Source of the DNA: Coptodactyla brooksi | Taxonomy: Eukaryota > Arthropoda > Insecta > Coleoptera > Scarabaeidae | Length of the DNA stretch: 36,542 bases | NCBI GenBank assembly: GCA_033557675.1 | Contig: JAWQRM010000036.1 | Location: 1-36,542 of the forward strand | Direction of reading: 5' to 3' | Shown: positions 9,080 to 18,300 of the stretch, piece by piece | Layout: each line of letters begins with the position of its first letter | Numbering within the stretch: position 1 is the stretch's first letter | The notes under the pieces: generated by a model | Database searches by the model: none | Told to the model about the DNA's origin: nothing | What the model saw: only the letters and a program-made list of their open reading frames with translations | Made by a program: the position numbers and the translations under genes

Positions 9080-9960
9080 CTAAAATTCGTGTTCAAAATG
9101 CATTCCAGCTTTCGCAACACACACTTCAAACCGACGCAAAACTTCATTTCCCACTACGTTTCTTAGTGTTGCAACTGGAATACTGCGACATGCATAACCA
9201 ATACGCAATTACATGTCATGCAAAGTGGAATGTTCAGTGTTGTAAAGCTGTAATTTTAAATATCCCCAGAGAAAGAAATCGTTTGGAGTTAAATCAGGTG
9301 ATCGTGGCGGCCATTTGATGGGACCATGTGTACCTATCCATCTGGAAAGGAAGAGGGGAAGGTTAGATTTGGAAAAGAAAATGGATAATGTCTGCCTATT
9401 GTGAAACTGTTCGTTTAATAAGTTTGTGAAAGTAAGCGCGTTATGCGCAGGTGCCCAATCTTGTTGAATGATCAAAAATTGGCGAATATGTAAAGGTACT
9501 TCCCCCAACATCATTATCTCTTACATACCCATCGATGATTCCACACCAAACATTAACACCCCAAATGTTTTCAAAATGAGTTTGTTGCATCCAGTGGGGA
9601 TTTTCATCTTCCCAATAATAACAATTATGGCGATTTACTACACCATTATTATGGAAACGCGATTCGTCTAACCATAATATTTTTGATAACGGGTTATTAT
9701 CATCATGTAAGCGTACTTGTATGTCTACTATAAATTATAATCTTCGTGGATAGTCTGTAGGCCGTAGACATTGTTGAAAATGAATTTTGAATGAACGAAT
9801 GTCTTATGATCTAGACACCTTTTCTCGGGAAAACGTTCTCCCTATAGACGAAAAGTAAACAAATATAGAATAGTCACAAAATGACAACAGTTTAGATCGA
9901 ATAAACACCAAGTATCAATGACAGGTATTTGTAGACAACGACGTTTCATGCAAAGTACTC
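9080..9960 (-). pseudogene. DD41D-type Tc1/mariner transposase remnant with an intron-like insert
   Basis: Minus-strand reading, in order: WLDESRFHNNGVVNRHNC (first catalytic Asp, about 9620-9680), ENPHWMQQTHF and GVNVWCGII (about 9540-9600), FLIIQQDWAPAHNAL (second Asp, about 9430-9480), WPPRSPDLTPNDFFLWGYLK (third Asp, about 9250-9310). Near the end it reads RSIPVATLRN, VLRRFEVCVAKAG and HFEHEF. Between the second and third Asp there are 41 residues once 54 nt at 9342-9395 are removed; this gives the DD41D spacing known from rosa-like mariners. The upstream DNA-binding part is not recognisable. Stops and shifts elsewhere make it inactive. Confidence 0.75.
9342..9395 (-). other. 54 nt intron-like insert in the transposase
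   Basis: On the minus strand the frame reads FHNR, then 18 extra residues, then WIGTHGP. The extra DNA starts GCAGAC and ends CTTCCTTTCCAG after a long pyrimidine tract. Splicing it would restore N-R-W-I-G without a shift. The start would be a GC (not GT) donor, which may be a mutated GT. It is a whole number of codons, so it does not break the frame even if retained. Confidence 0.45.
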
Positions 9961-10306
9961 TATACTTAATAGTGCGGGCAGTAAATCTTGCGTGGCGCTC
10001 TAGACTCGAACACATTTATTAATTTATTTCGAAAATTTTTTTATAGAACCAAAATCTTTTATAGTCAAGTGAAAAGAATAAATCATAAGGTATAAAATGT
10101 TTATGAAAAAAGTATACAATTTGATTTAAAAAAATATAACTTTTTTTTGGGGGACATCCCTGCATTGCTTACCCTATACCATAGTTTTTATCCTGCAACG
10201 ATATCTCTTCCTAATTCCGAGATATTCGGTGGGGAAATCATACTGGAATATCCTGTGTAAGACAGGTAAATTTGTCTATGTAATGGCGATTAACCTTGTA
10301 GAATTA

Positions 10307-10525
10307 TTGGGTTGGCAAATAACTTTGTTTGGTTTTTCAGAATACAATACGTAAAACGTCTGTGGTAAAGTGTCTTTTGACAGTCTTCGCAAGAAGTGGT
10401 AATCGAACGGTGCGAGGTTCGGTGAATAAAGCTACACAATACACATAATAACTGATACCAGACAAACATTTATTGAGTAAACTTGCACCAAAGCAAAAAT
10501 CGAACGAACTTATTCGCTAATCCAA
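10307..10525. mobile_element. 219 bp non-autonomous mariner (MITE) upstream of the phosphatase-subunit exon
   Basis: Starts TTGGGTTGGCAAATAAC, with TTTGTTTGGTTTTT inward. Ends with the inverted counterpart AAAAATCGAACGAACTTATT then CGCTAATCCAA. Terminal repeats of about 31 bp match the mariner consensus type (TTGGGTTGGCAAATAAGTTC-like). A TA precedes the left end; the right duplication is not clean. It has no coding capacity. It ends about 67 bp before the exon start at 10593 and lies in the intron or promoter region of that gene. Confidence 0.75.
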
Positions 10526-10575
10526 GATAAAAATAAAAATGCATTGTAAATATTATTGCGGTTATAAGTAGTGAG

Positions 10576-10592
10576 ATTCTTTTTGTTTGCAG
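10576..10592 (+). promoter_or_regulatory. 3' splice acceptor of the PPP1R3-like exon
   Basis: ATTCTTTTTGTTTGCAG gives a pyrimidine tract and AG. The open frame continues upstream through it only from a GTG codon, so the coding start is best placed at ATG 10610. Confidence 0.65.
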
Positions 10593-10609
10593 AGCTCACC
10601 GAAAAACAA

Positions 10610-12025
10610 ATGACCGCTCCTGCAGAGTCCGAAAAGTGCGGAATTACGTCGCTGTTCGTCATGTCTTGTAGGGGAAGGGCGGAGGCGTTTGCCAGACGTC
10701 TGCAATCGCGATTAAATTCTCTAAACAAAGAACAAGTGGAACAAGAACCGAGCGAGACCACGTGGTTGGCTGCAGGCGACCAAATTGCCGTTGCACAACC
10801 GAGGCACCGGGAACATTTTGAACACGACTCGAAAAGCCTTTGTACGGACGAGGACTTATTGGGAACGAATCTTCGCCGATGCGAGTTCGTTTGTAATTTA
10901 AAATTGTCGGATTGCTCTTCTGATGAAAACGAAGAAGACTGCAAAACGTCTGGTACGAATACTAACGATGTATCAACTTCTTCAACTGAGTATTGTACCT
11001 GCCTAGAAGATCTTTCCAGAACACTAACTGAAGATAGTTTTACGTCAATTGAATATGACAATATCAAAGATGACGAGGATCGAGATGATACAAAGAACGA
11101 AGACGACGAAGACAGTGCAAAGAATGAGGACGAATGCTTACCGGTTATAGAGGAAAATATAAAGAATGAAGAGAAGAACTCGTTCAATGGGGAAGAGACA
11201 TTGTGTTGTGAAATAATTGAAGATTTTTGTGACAGAAACTGTGATAAAGACAACGTCTCCCCCCCTCCTGAAGAATCTTTATCCAAAAGCAACATTTTGA
11301 GTTTACTAAGCACGGAAACATCGAACGTTCAAAATGGTGAATACCACGACGAAGAAATTACCCCGCTCCGAAGGTGCTCCTCGCTAAGGACTGGTAAAAC
11401 ACCGCCCGGGACGCCGGGTAGAAAGAAAATAGTTAGATTTGCCGACGTTCTTGGGTTAGATTTGGCCGATGTTAGGACTTTTCTGGACGAGATTCCAAAA
11501 ATTCCCAATTCAGCTTACGTCGATCTTCAAGACGCAAATCTAATATCTTCGAGCTACCGAGAAACTCCAGAAAGGGTCTTAATCCCTTTGTTCACACAAC
11601 CCGGCGGTTTATCAGAGTTCTTGCAGAGGGTTCATGACAATAAAGTCTGCTTGGAGAACGCCTTGGTCGAAGACGTCGCCTTAATGTCAGTGAAGGGAAC
11701 TGTACGTGTACTAAATCTGGATTTCCACAAAACTGTGCATATAAGATACTCCGTGGATGGTTGGAAATCATTCGCTGACCTTCAGTGTAGCTACGTGACG
11801 AATTCCTGTGATGGGTATTCGGATAAATTCACATTTTTGGTGTACGCGAATACGCTGAAAGTGGGGGAGAGGTTAGAATTTGCCATTCGGTATCAATGCA
11901 GGAATTGCCTCTATTGGGATAACAACAACAGGTGCAACTACTCCTTCCAATGTCTACCATCCGCCAGCAGTATACCTTACACGCCAATAACAGCGGAGGA
12001 ACCTTGGGGTACCGCATTTTATTAG
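10610..12025 (+). CDS. Protein phosphatase 1 glycogen-targeting regulatory subunit (PPP1R3 family, CBM21)
   Basis: 471-residue protein that in this family brings PP1 to glycogen and glycogen synthase in the cytosol and so promotes glycogen storage. Seen: an N-terminal patch MSCRGRAEAFARRLQSRL (18-35), a Ser/Asp/Glu-rich linker with a strongly acidic run (148-178), TPPGTPG, and the PP1-docking RVxF-type motif KIVRF (273-277) followed by ADVLGLDL. The CBM21 carbohydrate-binding domain (~333-448) includes VRVLNLDFHKTV (365-376), YSVDGW (380-385), DKFTF (405-409) and WDNNNRCNY (436-444). The last usually reads WDNNxGxNY, so here a Gly is replaced. The start ATG 10610 is preceded by a splice acceptor (TTTTTGTTTGCAG, AG at 10591-10592), so the exon begins at 10593 with 17 nt of leader; 5' exons lie upstream. 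The family is Drosophila Gbs-70E/Gbs-76A-like; I cannot say which paralogue. Confidence 0.9.
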   Translation: MTAPAESEKCGITSLFVMSCRGRAEAFARRLQSRLNSLNKEQVEQEPSETTWLAAGDQIAVAQPRHREHFEHDSKSLCTDEDLLGTNLRRCEFVCNLKLSDCSSDENEEDCKTSGTNTNDVSTSSTEYCTCLEDLSRTLTEDSFTSIEYDNIKDDEDRDDTKNEDDEDSAKNEDECLPVIEENIKNEEKNSFNGEETLCCEIIEDFCDRNCDKDNVSPPPEESLSKSNILSLLSTETSNVQNGEYHDEEITPLRRCSSLRTGKTPPGTPGRKKIVRFADVLGLDLADVRTFLDEIPKIPNSAYVDLQDANLISSSYRETPERVLIPLFTQPGGLSEFLQRVHDNKVCLENALVEDVALMSVKGTVRVLNLDFHKTVHIRYSVDGWKSFADLQCSYVTNSCDGYSDKFTFLVYANTLKVGERLEFAIRYQCRNCLYWDNNNRCNYSFQCLPSASSIPYTPITAEEPWGTAFY

Positions 12026-12910
12026 TGAGTAGCATGGGCCGCATTTTTGTTGCTGGTAGTGTAGAAGGTAGTTATAGCAACAGATATTTTTTCTTGTATT
12101 CGTAGCGTATCTTTATGTTTTAGTGCAACAATCTCAAATAATTAAAGACCAAAGGCTATTTACATTACTCATTTTTAATCATTTTTGTATTTCGTCTTTA
12201 TTTATGTGAGTATTGTTCTACATCATTCTCCTACTAACAAAAATCTACATACATTTATTTTCATTCTGTTTCTGCAGTTTGTGTTAGTTTGTTTTAGTCT
12301 GTTTGTTTGTGTTTCACTTTTTGTACATTTTAGACATCGTCAATTTTAGCAAAACTTGTCGTCTTGAAATTGTTGTCACATAAAACAAAGCTACTTAGAA
12401 AAACTTGCAAAACATATATACATATAAATAATGCATTTTTTAATTCCATTTAAAATTGAATATTTTATAAGTAAATGCTTTATAGTCGTGTTTACATATA
12501 TGTATGTATATTGCATCTTTTATACGTTGTGATATTATAACTAGACATAGATTATAGTTATGGTGGCGAAATGCATGGTTTATGATTGTTTACTGTGCAT
12601 GTTATTGGGTAAAATATTAATCAAATAGAAGAAAATATTGTACGGTGCTATTACTAAAAGTATTATTCGATATATTACGGCTTTCTGAATTTGTTGTAAA
12701 TTATAAATAATTAGAAATATCGAGGAACGTAAATACGTACATCGCCAAAATTCTTGGACCATCAGCAATTTTTTAAAATTAAATTATTGACTTACTTTCT
12801 TCTGTGCTTTTCTACGATACTAATATTGATTTACCCAAATACGAAGGAAGTCTAAGAATTTTGACAAACCTTTAAATTTACTGGTACTTACGGAATGGTA
12901 AAATAAAATT
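12026..12910 (+). other. Likely 3' UTR of the PPP1R3-like gene
   Basis: AT-rich noncoding sequence after the TAG. Possible polyadenylation signals are ATTAAA near 12142 and AATAAA at 12902-12907; which is used cannot be told from sequence. The minus-strand open frame at 12580-12768 has no family signature. Confidence 0.4.
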
Positions 12911-13449
12911 TGAAAAGCTATGTTTAAATTTATTTATTGCTATCACATAAAACAACAAAATATCTAATTCTAAATATTAAAAGAAACTCCAGTTAATACA
13001 AAAAAAAACTGAAAATTAGCTCCGCAAATGATTTATGTAGTTTTATATATAGTGTGAAAATATTAATAAAATAATTCCTGCACAAGTAAAAGGAATAGAT
13101 ATCGCAAGAAATTTGATTAAAAACTAGCTTGTTTTGTATGTTTTATAAGTTAGAAATGCCAAAAAAGTTGGCATTTTTGGGATTAAAAAGGATACATAAG
13201 TAAATAGTTCTAATTTATTATTAATATAAAATATTAATAATAAATTATTAATATTTTAATAATATAATATAATTATATTATTATATAACAATAAATATCA
13301 TATAATATTTATTATTATGAATAATAATAATGTCTATATATTAATACAAAACGTGGAGATAAATAACCTTCACGTAGTTTTCGCAGAGAACACACAATTG
13401 TCAGCAAAATTACAGTAAATTAAGTTTTCTTAATTACAGTACATTAAAA
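12911..13449. other. Very AT-rich spacer with TAA/ATT runs
   Basis: 13205-13340 is almost pure A/T with repeated TAATAATAT and ATTATTA tracts forming overlapping inverted repeats. No gene is visible. Confidence 0.6.
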
Positions 13450-13620
13450 AAATCTTGCTCGATGCGCGTTTCGCTAACTTAAGTTAGCATCACTAGAAAC
13501 AACGACAGACTCGGTCTATCTACTTACTCTATCATCGCTTCTGATGATGCTAACTTGGTTAACGAAACGCGCTTCGAACAGGACTTTTAGTTTTGGTGTA
13601 GTGGTGACAATCGTTTAGTT
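13450..13620. repeat. Hammerhead palindrome A2
   Basis: Inverted pair. Left arm, read on minus (13493-13454): a mutated box CTAGTGA, perfect hairpin GCTAACTTAAGTTAGC, GAAACGCGCATC, GAGC. Right arm (plus): CTGATGA at 13541, GCTAACTTGGTTAAC, GAAA at 13564, triplet TTC ending at 13575. The outer end GTTTTGGTGTAGTGGTGAC is the family A terminal sequence. The right arm keeps both core boxes, but stem I pairing is weak. Confidence 0.7.
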
Positions 13621-14007
13621 TAGTTAAGATTATGCCCAATCGGCCAACTGTTTACGCCTATTGAATTTTGAAAAGGTATCGACACAAGATTAAGCAGTTT
13701 TCCAGATAATTTTAATTTAATCAACTCAGCACTTATGTTATGGTAATTCTAATGAAATATTCTTCTAGTAGAGTGTATGAGTAGGACTACTCAACAAAAC
13801 CTAATTTACTTAATTGACGAAATAAATTGAACTTGACATAAATTTTAACTTAATTAAAAAAAAAACAAAAAATTAAAAAAATAAAAAAATTAAGTAACTT
13901 AATTTTAAATTGAACATGGCTTAAGAAACAAGAAGATGTAATATAATCTCATGTCTGAATAAGTCACTTTCCAATAACTGGAAAGCGAGGTTATAAGTCT
14001 TCTTTGA
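13621..14007. other. AT-rich spacer between palindromes
   Basis: Contains an A-rich run near 13855-13895 and no gene. The minus-strand frame at 13921-14112 is a shadow of the palindrome arms. Confidence 0.5.
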
Positions 14008-14160
14008 CAAAGTCACCACTACGCCAAAATATAAAAAAGGACAGGAGTCTTTCATTGGTCCTGATGATGCTAACTTGATTAGCGAAACGTGCGTGGAGCA
14101 TCCTTTTTTCATAATTTGACGTAGTGGTCACTTCGTTTTTGCTTTGTTACAAAACCAAAG
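14008..14160. repeat. Hammerhead palindrome A3 (left arm mostly deleted)
   Basis: The left end is only the terminal repeat (GTCACCACTACGCCAAAAT). The right arm is complete: CTGATGA at 14061, GCTAACTTGATTAGC, GAAA at 14084, then CGTGCGTG and GAGC. The cleavage position is G (GTG instead of GTC), which should prevent hammerhead cleavage. The outer end is GACGTAGTGGTCAC. Confidence 0.7.
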
Positions 14161-14167
14161 TAAACAT

Positions 14168-14350
14168 GAAGTCACTACTACGCCAAAACTTGTTTCGTTA
14201 ACCAAGTTAGCATCATCAGGATCGATGAAAGACAGTCTTTCATGACCAGTCTTTTATCGCTCCTGATGATGCTAAGTTGGTTAGCGAAAACGTGCGTCGA
14301 GCATCCTCTTTTCAAATTTTGGCGTAGTGGTGACTTCGTGTTTATTTTGT
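14168..14350. repeat. Hammerhead palindrome A4
   Basis: Inverted pair with terminal repeats GTCACTACTACGCCAAAAC and TTTTGGCGTAGTGGTGAC. The left arm (minus, about 14226-14186) has CTGATGA, GCTAACTTGGTTAAC and GAAAC but loses stem III beyond it. The right arm is a good copy. The centre contains GAAAGACAGTCTTTC, a perfect 7 bp hairpin. A4 directly follows A3. Confidence 0.75.
14257..14304 (+). ncRNA. Hammerhead-like ribozyme candidate A4 right
   Basis: Stem I GCTC (14259-14262) pairs with GAGC (14299-14302). Core CTGATGA 14263-14269. Stem II GCTAA/TTAGC. GAAA from 14286, with one extra A. Stem III CG/CG with loop TG. Cleavage triplet GTC ends at 14298. One extra U lies between the CUGAUGA box and stem II. 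All elements are present, but the extra A in the second core box is a likely defect. Confidence 0.55.
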
Positions 14351-16372
14351 TACAAAGCCAAAGTTTCCAAACCAACAACTTTAAAGGTTTTAAAAGATGT
14401 TGGTAACTTATTAAAGTACATCTATTATCAAAATCAGCACGTTTTATTATTACAGCACCAGTTATTGGAAAATGAGGTTACTTTTCAGTAAATGGGAAAG
14501 TGGGGTTATGTATGCAGACATGCGATTATCGTCACCTGGCGTTACTTAAAACCAAACGTCATAAATTTGATAATAAGATATATTCTTATAACCTTTTAAT
14601 GTGTGAAATTGTCAGCATTGTTTTTTCAGAAAGATCGTTTAATACATTTGTGTAAAAATGTATTTGAATACGATTATTGTAAAAGGCTTAGCATAATCGC
14701 TAAAAATCTATTCAAATCAGTCATAAAATTAGAGTAGTGTTTCATCAAATAACAAACAATTAATAAGTCATGATAAGGAGAACATAATAATGCTGACCAC
14801 CTAACAGTTGTTACGTCACTGTAACAAGTGACGTACTGGAAAGTGAGATTATGTGTAGCAAAGGGATAATTTGAATTGAAAATCCTGAATTATCCGATTT
14901 TTAAAAGAGTTGTTATTAACTGAGTATTGAAGATACACTTCGCGTGTAGTAATTTTGGTATCTTGTATTTATTTGTATTATCTTTATTTGAAAAGGCGTA
15001 TTATTGTTATTATTAGACAAAGACATTTCAGAGTCTGATTTGTGGGGTGGGGTGGCTTGTTACGATATATTATTTTAATCGTACATATTAGGAGTACTGT
15101 AGATGAAACTGATTGCTAATTTGCAAATGCAATTATTACATAAAGGACCAAAATCATTAAACGTTTGTTATTAAATATAAATACATAAGATAATATCGTT
15201 ATATAACAAGCAAATGGATTGCTTGGTCATAAAATAATGTTAATGTTAACGTTATGAAGAAACTCTCAAACGGTCCAAAAATTCTTCAATTTTTGGATAA
15301 CTTCAATTTATCTTAACTGTGAAGTTACTAAGCTATATATTATTTTTATTATATTAATATTATTATTATAATTATATATAATATATATTGTTGATTAAAT
15401 TTATGCTATCTCGAAAACTTTTTTGCTTATGGCAATACTTCCAAAATTCAATAATTGAACATAATTTCAACGAGCGTTCATTGAATTTCAATGAAATGCG
15501 TTACAACAATATAATTCACTGATTGAAGATAATTTCAAGTTTCTACGACGGAAAAACGTGTTTTCTACGAAGTATCATCTTAGGTTTACCTAAGAAGATT
15601 ATTTACATCTTTTTTTGCTTTCGGAGTTATTGGCACCAAAAATTTTGGCTAGTCAATAGTCATACAAGTGAAATAAGAAGCATAATACACACAATAACCA
15701 AAGCTAAAATTTTAGAAGCTATTTGGCCTTTTTGCTTTTAGTGTGTTTTACTGGGAATGTAAAATAAATATGAGTTTAGCTGATATTAACTTATGTTGTT
15801 AATAGAGGTGAATGGGTGTAAACAATTAGTAGATGATGAAGTAAAATTAAAATGTAACTGCGCTCGATTTTACTTAAGAACAATCTCCGATATAGGTTAT
15901 CGAAATAAAGTTTGTTAAATGTAATATTAATTTTAGGACCCAAGTGTATTCTTACGTATTTGGAATTTGGGTTTAATAGTCTAAAAGAACAATTATGACC
16001 ACGAAAATAAACTATAATGACATTTTAGTCCTTGTTGTAGCCGGAAAATTACAACATCGGTTTTTCGACAATTTACGTATTGCCTTTTATAAATGGTACT
16101 CGCTAGCAGCACAAGAATGTCCAAATATAGCAGTCTAACAGGTTCTGGGGTTCTGTTCTGGGGAATCAAAATATGTACAAATATAATCTATCTATGCTTT
16201 CTAACCCCAACTACTGTATTTATTTCTATAATTATTTTGGCAGTATGTTGAAATGATACTAAGATAGATATAACCAAACACAACAAGTAAGTAGGAGCAA
16301 CATTTATCACTATATTTGTTATAAATTTATTTTATTTCATTGCCTAATTTATAACATTAACAATTTAAGATA
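14351..16372. other. About 2 kb spacer, no recognised gene
   Basis: AT-rich DNA; 14335-14390 still carries the family A tail (TTTTGTTACAAAGCC). Near 15345-15395 there is an ATTATA-rich simple stretch. The 72-codon plus frame at 15523-15741 has no domain that I recognise. Confidence 0.4.
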
Positions 16373-16800
16373 TTAGGTTATTCGGAAAGTGATTTCGTTT
16401 TTTTTTGCAGCAGATGCGTTAGTTGTATTTTAACCAGCCAACTTCAGTCTAAACCGTATATGCGTTATATATTTTGACAGCTGACTTTGCAAAGTTTATG
16501 TGTGAAAACATTTTGTTTGGTTCTGTGCAATAGTATTTTTATGAAATATGGAAAATCAAAAACAGCATTTTCAGCACATTTTGCTTTTTTATTACAAAAA
16601 AGGTAAATGTACAGTTCAAACTAGAAAAAAATTATGTGAATTATATGAAGAAGCTTGCAAAATCTTTGCAAAAATAAAAAAAAAATCAAAAAATGTTTTG
16701 AAATTGTGCAAAGCTTTGAACATTTCAATTCTGAAGTGTACTGTCATCAACTGGACAAATTATATGATTCACTCGAATAGAAAAGGCCAGAATTGATCAA
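16373..16800 (+). mobile_element. Mariner, copy 2 (3'-truncated, internally deleted)
   Basis: Starts TTAGGTTATTCGGAAAG after TA, the same terminus as the element at 5491-6266, and continues with the same leader. ATG 16548 opens MENQKQHFQHILLFYYKKGK and VQTRKKLCELYEEA; the frame then jumps to CKIFAKIKKKSKN and ends at 16796. The catalytic domain is absent and no right terminus is seen. The N-terminal frame is open for 82 codons but incomplete. Confidence 0.75.
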
Positions 16801-17559
16801 TAGAATTAATTAATGTTAATATTAATTAGCGGGACGCGTGCAAATCTTGCAATTTTATTGTGAAAGTAACTTGAAGCTTACAGGCAGCGTATGCTGTGTA
16901 TAAGTTTACATCCTCTTATATCTAGATAGATGTTAACAGGGCAGAAGACGGAGAAGATGCCTTTTGAAACATTCTCTGAGTTTGACTACGACGTAGGTTG
17001 TTTCTTTCGAACTTTTACGTATGTCAGGCCTATTAGTCCCACTCTAGCGTTGTCTGATATGTGGATCAATTCTTATCAAACCTATATATACACATTTACG
17101 AATTAAATTAGTTATCAGATTATAGGACTTTAATAGGGTTGACTTTCAAATTTCTGGTGTCTAATTGTACCTAGTCCGTTCCTGATACATTAAACTTGTG
17201 AAGATTGCTCAAGAATTGGTCTTGATATCTTTACATTTTATTTAACTGCAATTTATTATTAGGGCCTTGATAAATATCATTTTATAATTGGGGAGTAGGA
17301 TATGGAGCTAGAATATATAATTAGAAAAAACAGACATTTTTAGCATACTCAAAACGCTGTGACGTAAGCACACAAATGCTATATGACGTCATCAATTTCT
17401 TTAGCCGACAGCACTTATCTTTTTACATTTTTGGTACCAAATTTTACATTTTTATCTCTAATTGTTCGTAAGATATGATCAAAATTGTTTAGAGCAAACA
17501 GGAGAATTTATTGAAAATTATTTCTTAGAAATGTTCAAACTGTTGCCCATTTTATTTGC
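16801..17559. other. Spacer, nothing recognised
   Basis: AT-rich sequence. A ~37 bp segment at 16842-16880 resembles 24118-24155 at roughly 80%, perhaps a scrap of a dispersed repeat. No gene is visible. Confidence 0.35.
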
Positions 17560-18300
17560 TGGTAGTCCCCTAAATGGACATAAAACTAATTTTGGATGTT
17601 TTTCACTACCCCGGATGAAATAAGTTTACACTGTTGCCTTATTCCCTGCTCCACGTTTGCCAATTTGTAAACTTTGCGCTTCAAGTTACCCTCTACAGAT
17701 TAATCACAAACAATGAGATTTGGAAACTTCGGTGTCCACTCCAGGGTTTCTCTTCTTCTTAACCAGCTGAAAAGCTTAAAAGAAATTGAGAAAGAAAGGG
17801 GCCAATTTCAGAATAAAGTTCCTCTTGGAGAGCTCCCAAATAACTTTCTCCATTGAGATTACCGTTGAAGAATTTTAGCTGTATCATCCAATGTTCACAT
17901 AAAAATATTGTTTTCATCCGGACATTGAATGTGATCTTCGCTGAGTGTAGATTCTCGTCTGCCAATTAATGAGAATCATGACGATTTAAGGTAAAAGTTG
18001 ATTCGTCAGAGAAAAGTATGTTCTGTATGATGAAAAGATTGTCATTTTTTAAAAGTTTGTCTAAAACTACAGTTCTCTATCATGACCATCCTCAGTCAGT
18101 TCCTACAAAATTTCTAGTTCATAAAATTTATGAATTTTGACTGTATTTGAAAATTATCAAATCATTTTAGCAAATTACTTGTCGATGGTAGCAAATGTCC
18201 AATGAGCTCTATTTCCAGTTCTTGCTTGTTTAAATGGACAATACTTTGAAGATTTGTAAGAAATACCCATAATTTCCAATAAATTCTCAAGAAGTAATAT
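17560..18300 (-). pseudogene. Tc1/mariner-superfamily transposase remnant
   Basis: Minus-strand fragments in order: ENLLEIMGISYKSS and SKYCPFKQARTGNRAHW (about 18180-18290), HTEHTFL near 18010, and HDSHNWQTRIYTQ near 17960. FFNGNLNGESYLGALQEEL (about 17830-17880) is the diagnostic motif of the stretch between the first and second catalytic Asp, followed by IGPFLSQFL. Many frameshifts. No terminal repeats were identified. The 68-codon open frame at 17759-17965 is one readable piece. Confidence 0.6.

Larger units (their letters stand above)
8335..10160 (-). mobile_element. Tc1/mariner-superfamily relic with ~110 bp terminal inverted repeats
   Basis: Left terminus near 8338 (GGCTGTCCCAAAAAAACAAG) and right terminus near 10158 (GGGGGACATCCC) start inverted repeats that run inward for over 100 bp: 8338-8442 continued at 9022-9050 against about 10025-10158. 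A transposase relic lies on the minus strand between them. The left repeat is split by the 568 bp insertion at 8443-9010. Taking that out leaves about 1.25 kb, a normal size for the superfamily. Confidence 0.7.
8219..10255. repeat. Outer inverted repeat pair enclosing the DD41D transposon
   Basis: 8219-8290 and 10170-10255 are inverted copies (shared core GGTGGGGAAATCATACTGG and TCCTGCAAC). The left arm carries a ~37 bp extra segment (about 8296-8332) before the inner inverted repeat starts. Either the transposon inserted into an older palindrome or its ends extend this far. Confidence 0.6.

Noticed and set aside
10571..10609. Upstream extension of the phosphatase-subunit frame from 10571
   Set aside because: The first codon is GTG, and the stretch is a pyrimidine-rich splice acceptor ending AG at 10592. 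ATG 10610 is the better start.
10510..11313. 267-codon open frame on the minus strand, serine-rich
   Set aside because: It is antisense to the PPP1R3-like exon; the serine runs come from the complement of acidic Glu/Asp codons. Shadow frame.
11829..12044. 71-codon minus frame at the 3' end of the phosphatase gene
   Set aside because: Antisense shadow of the CBM21 region, no family signature.
13450..14350. Reading the repeated inverted units as a CRISPR array
   Set aside because: Units are inverted, irregularly spaced, dispersed over 30 kb and in an insect-like genome; they are transposon-derived palindromes.
15523..15741. 72-codon plus frame as a gene
   Set aside because: No domain, no codon bias, AT-rich like its surroundings, and no upstream or downstream splice-supported sequence.
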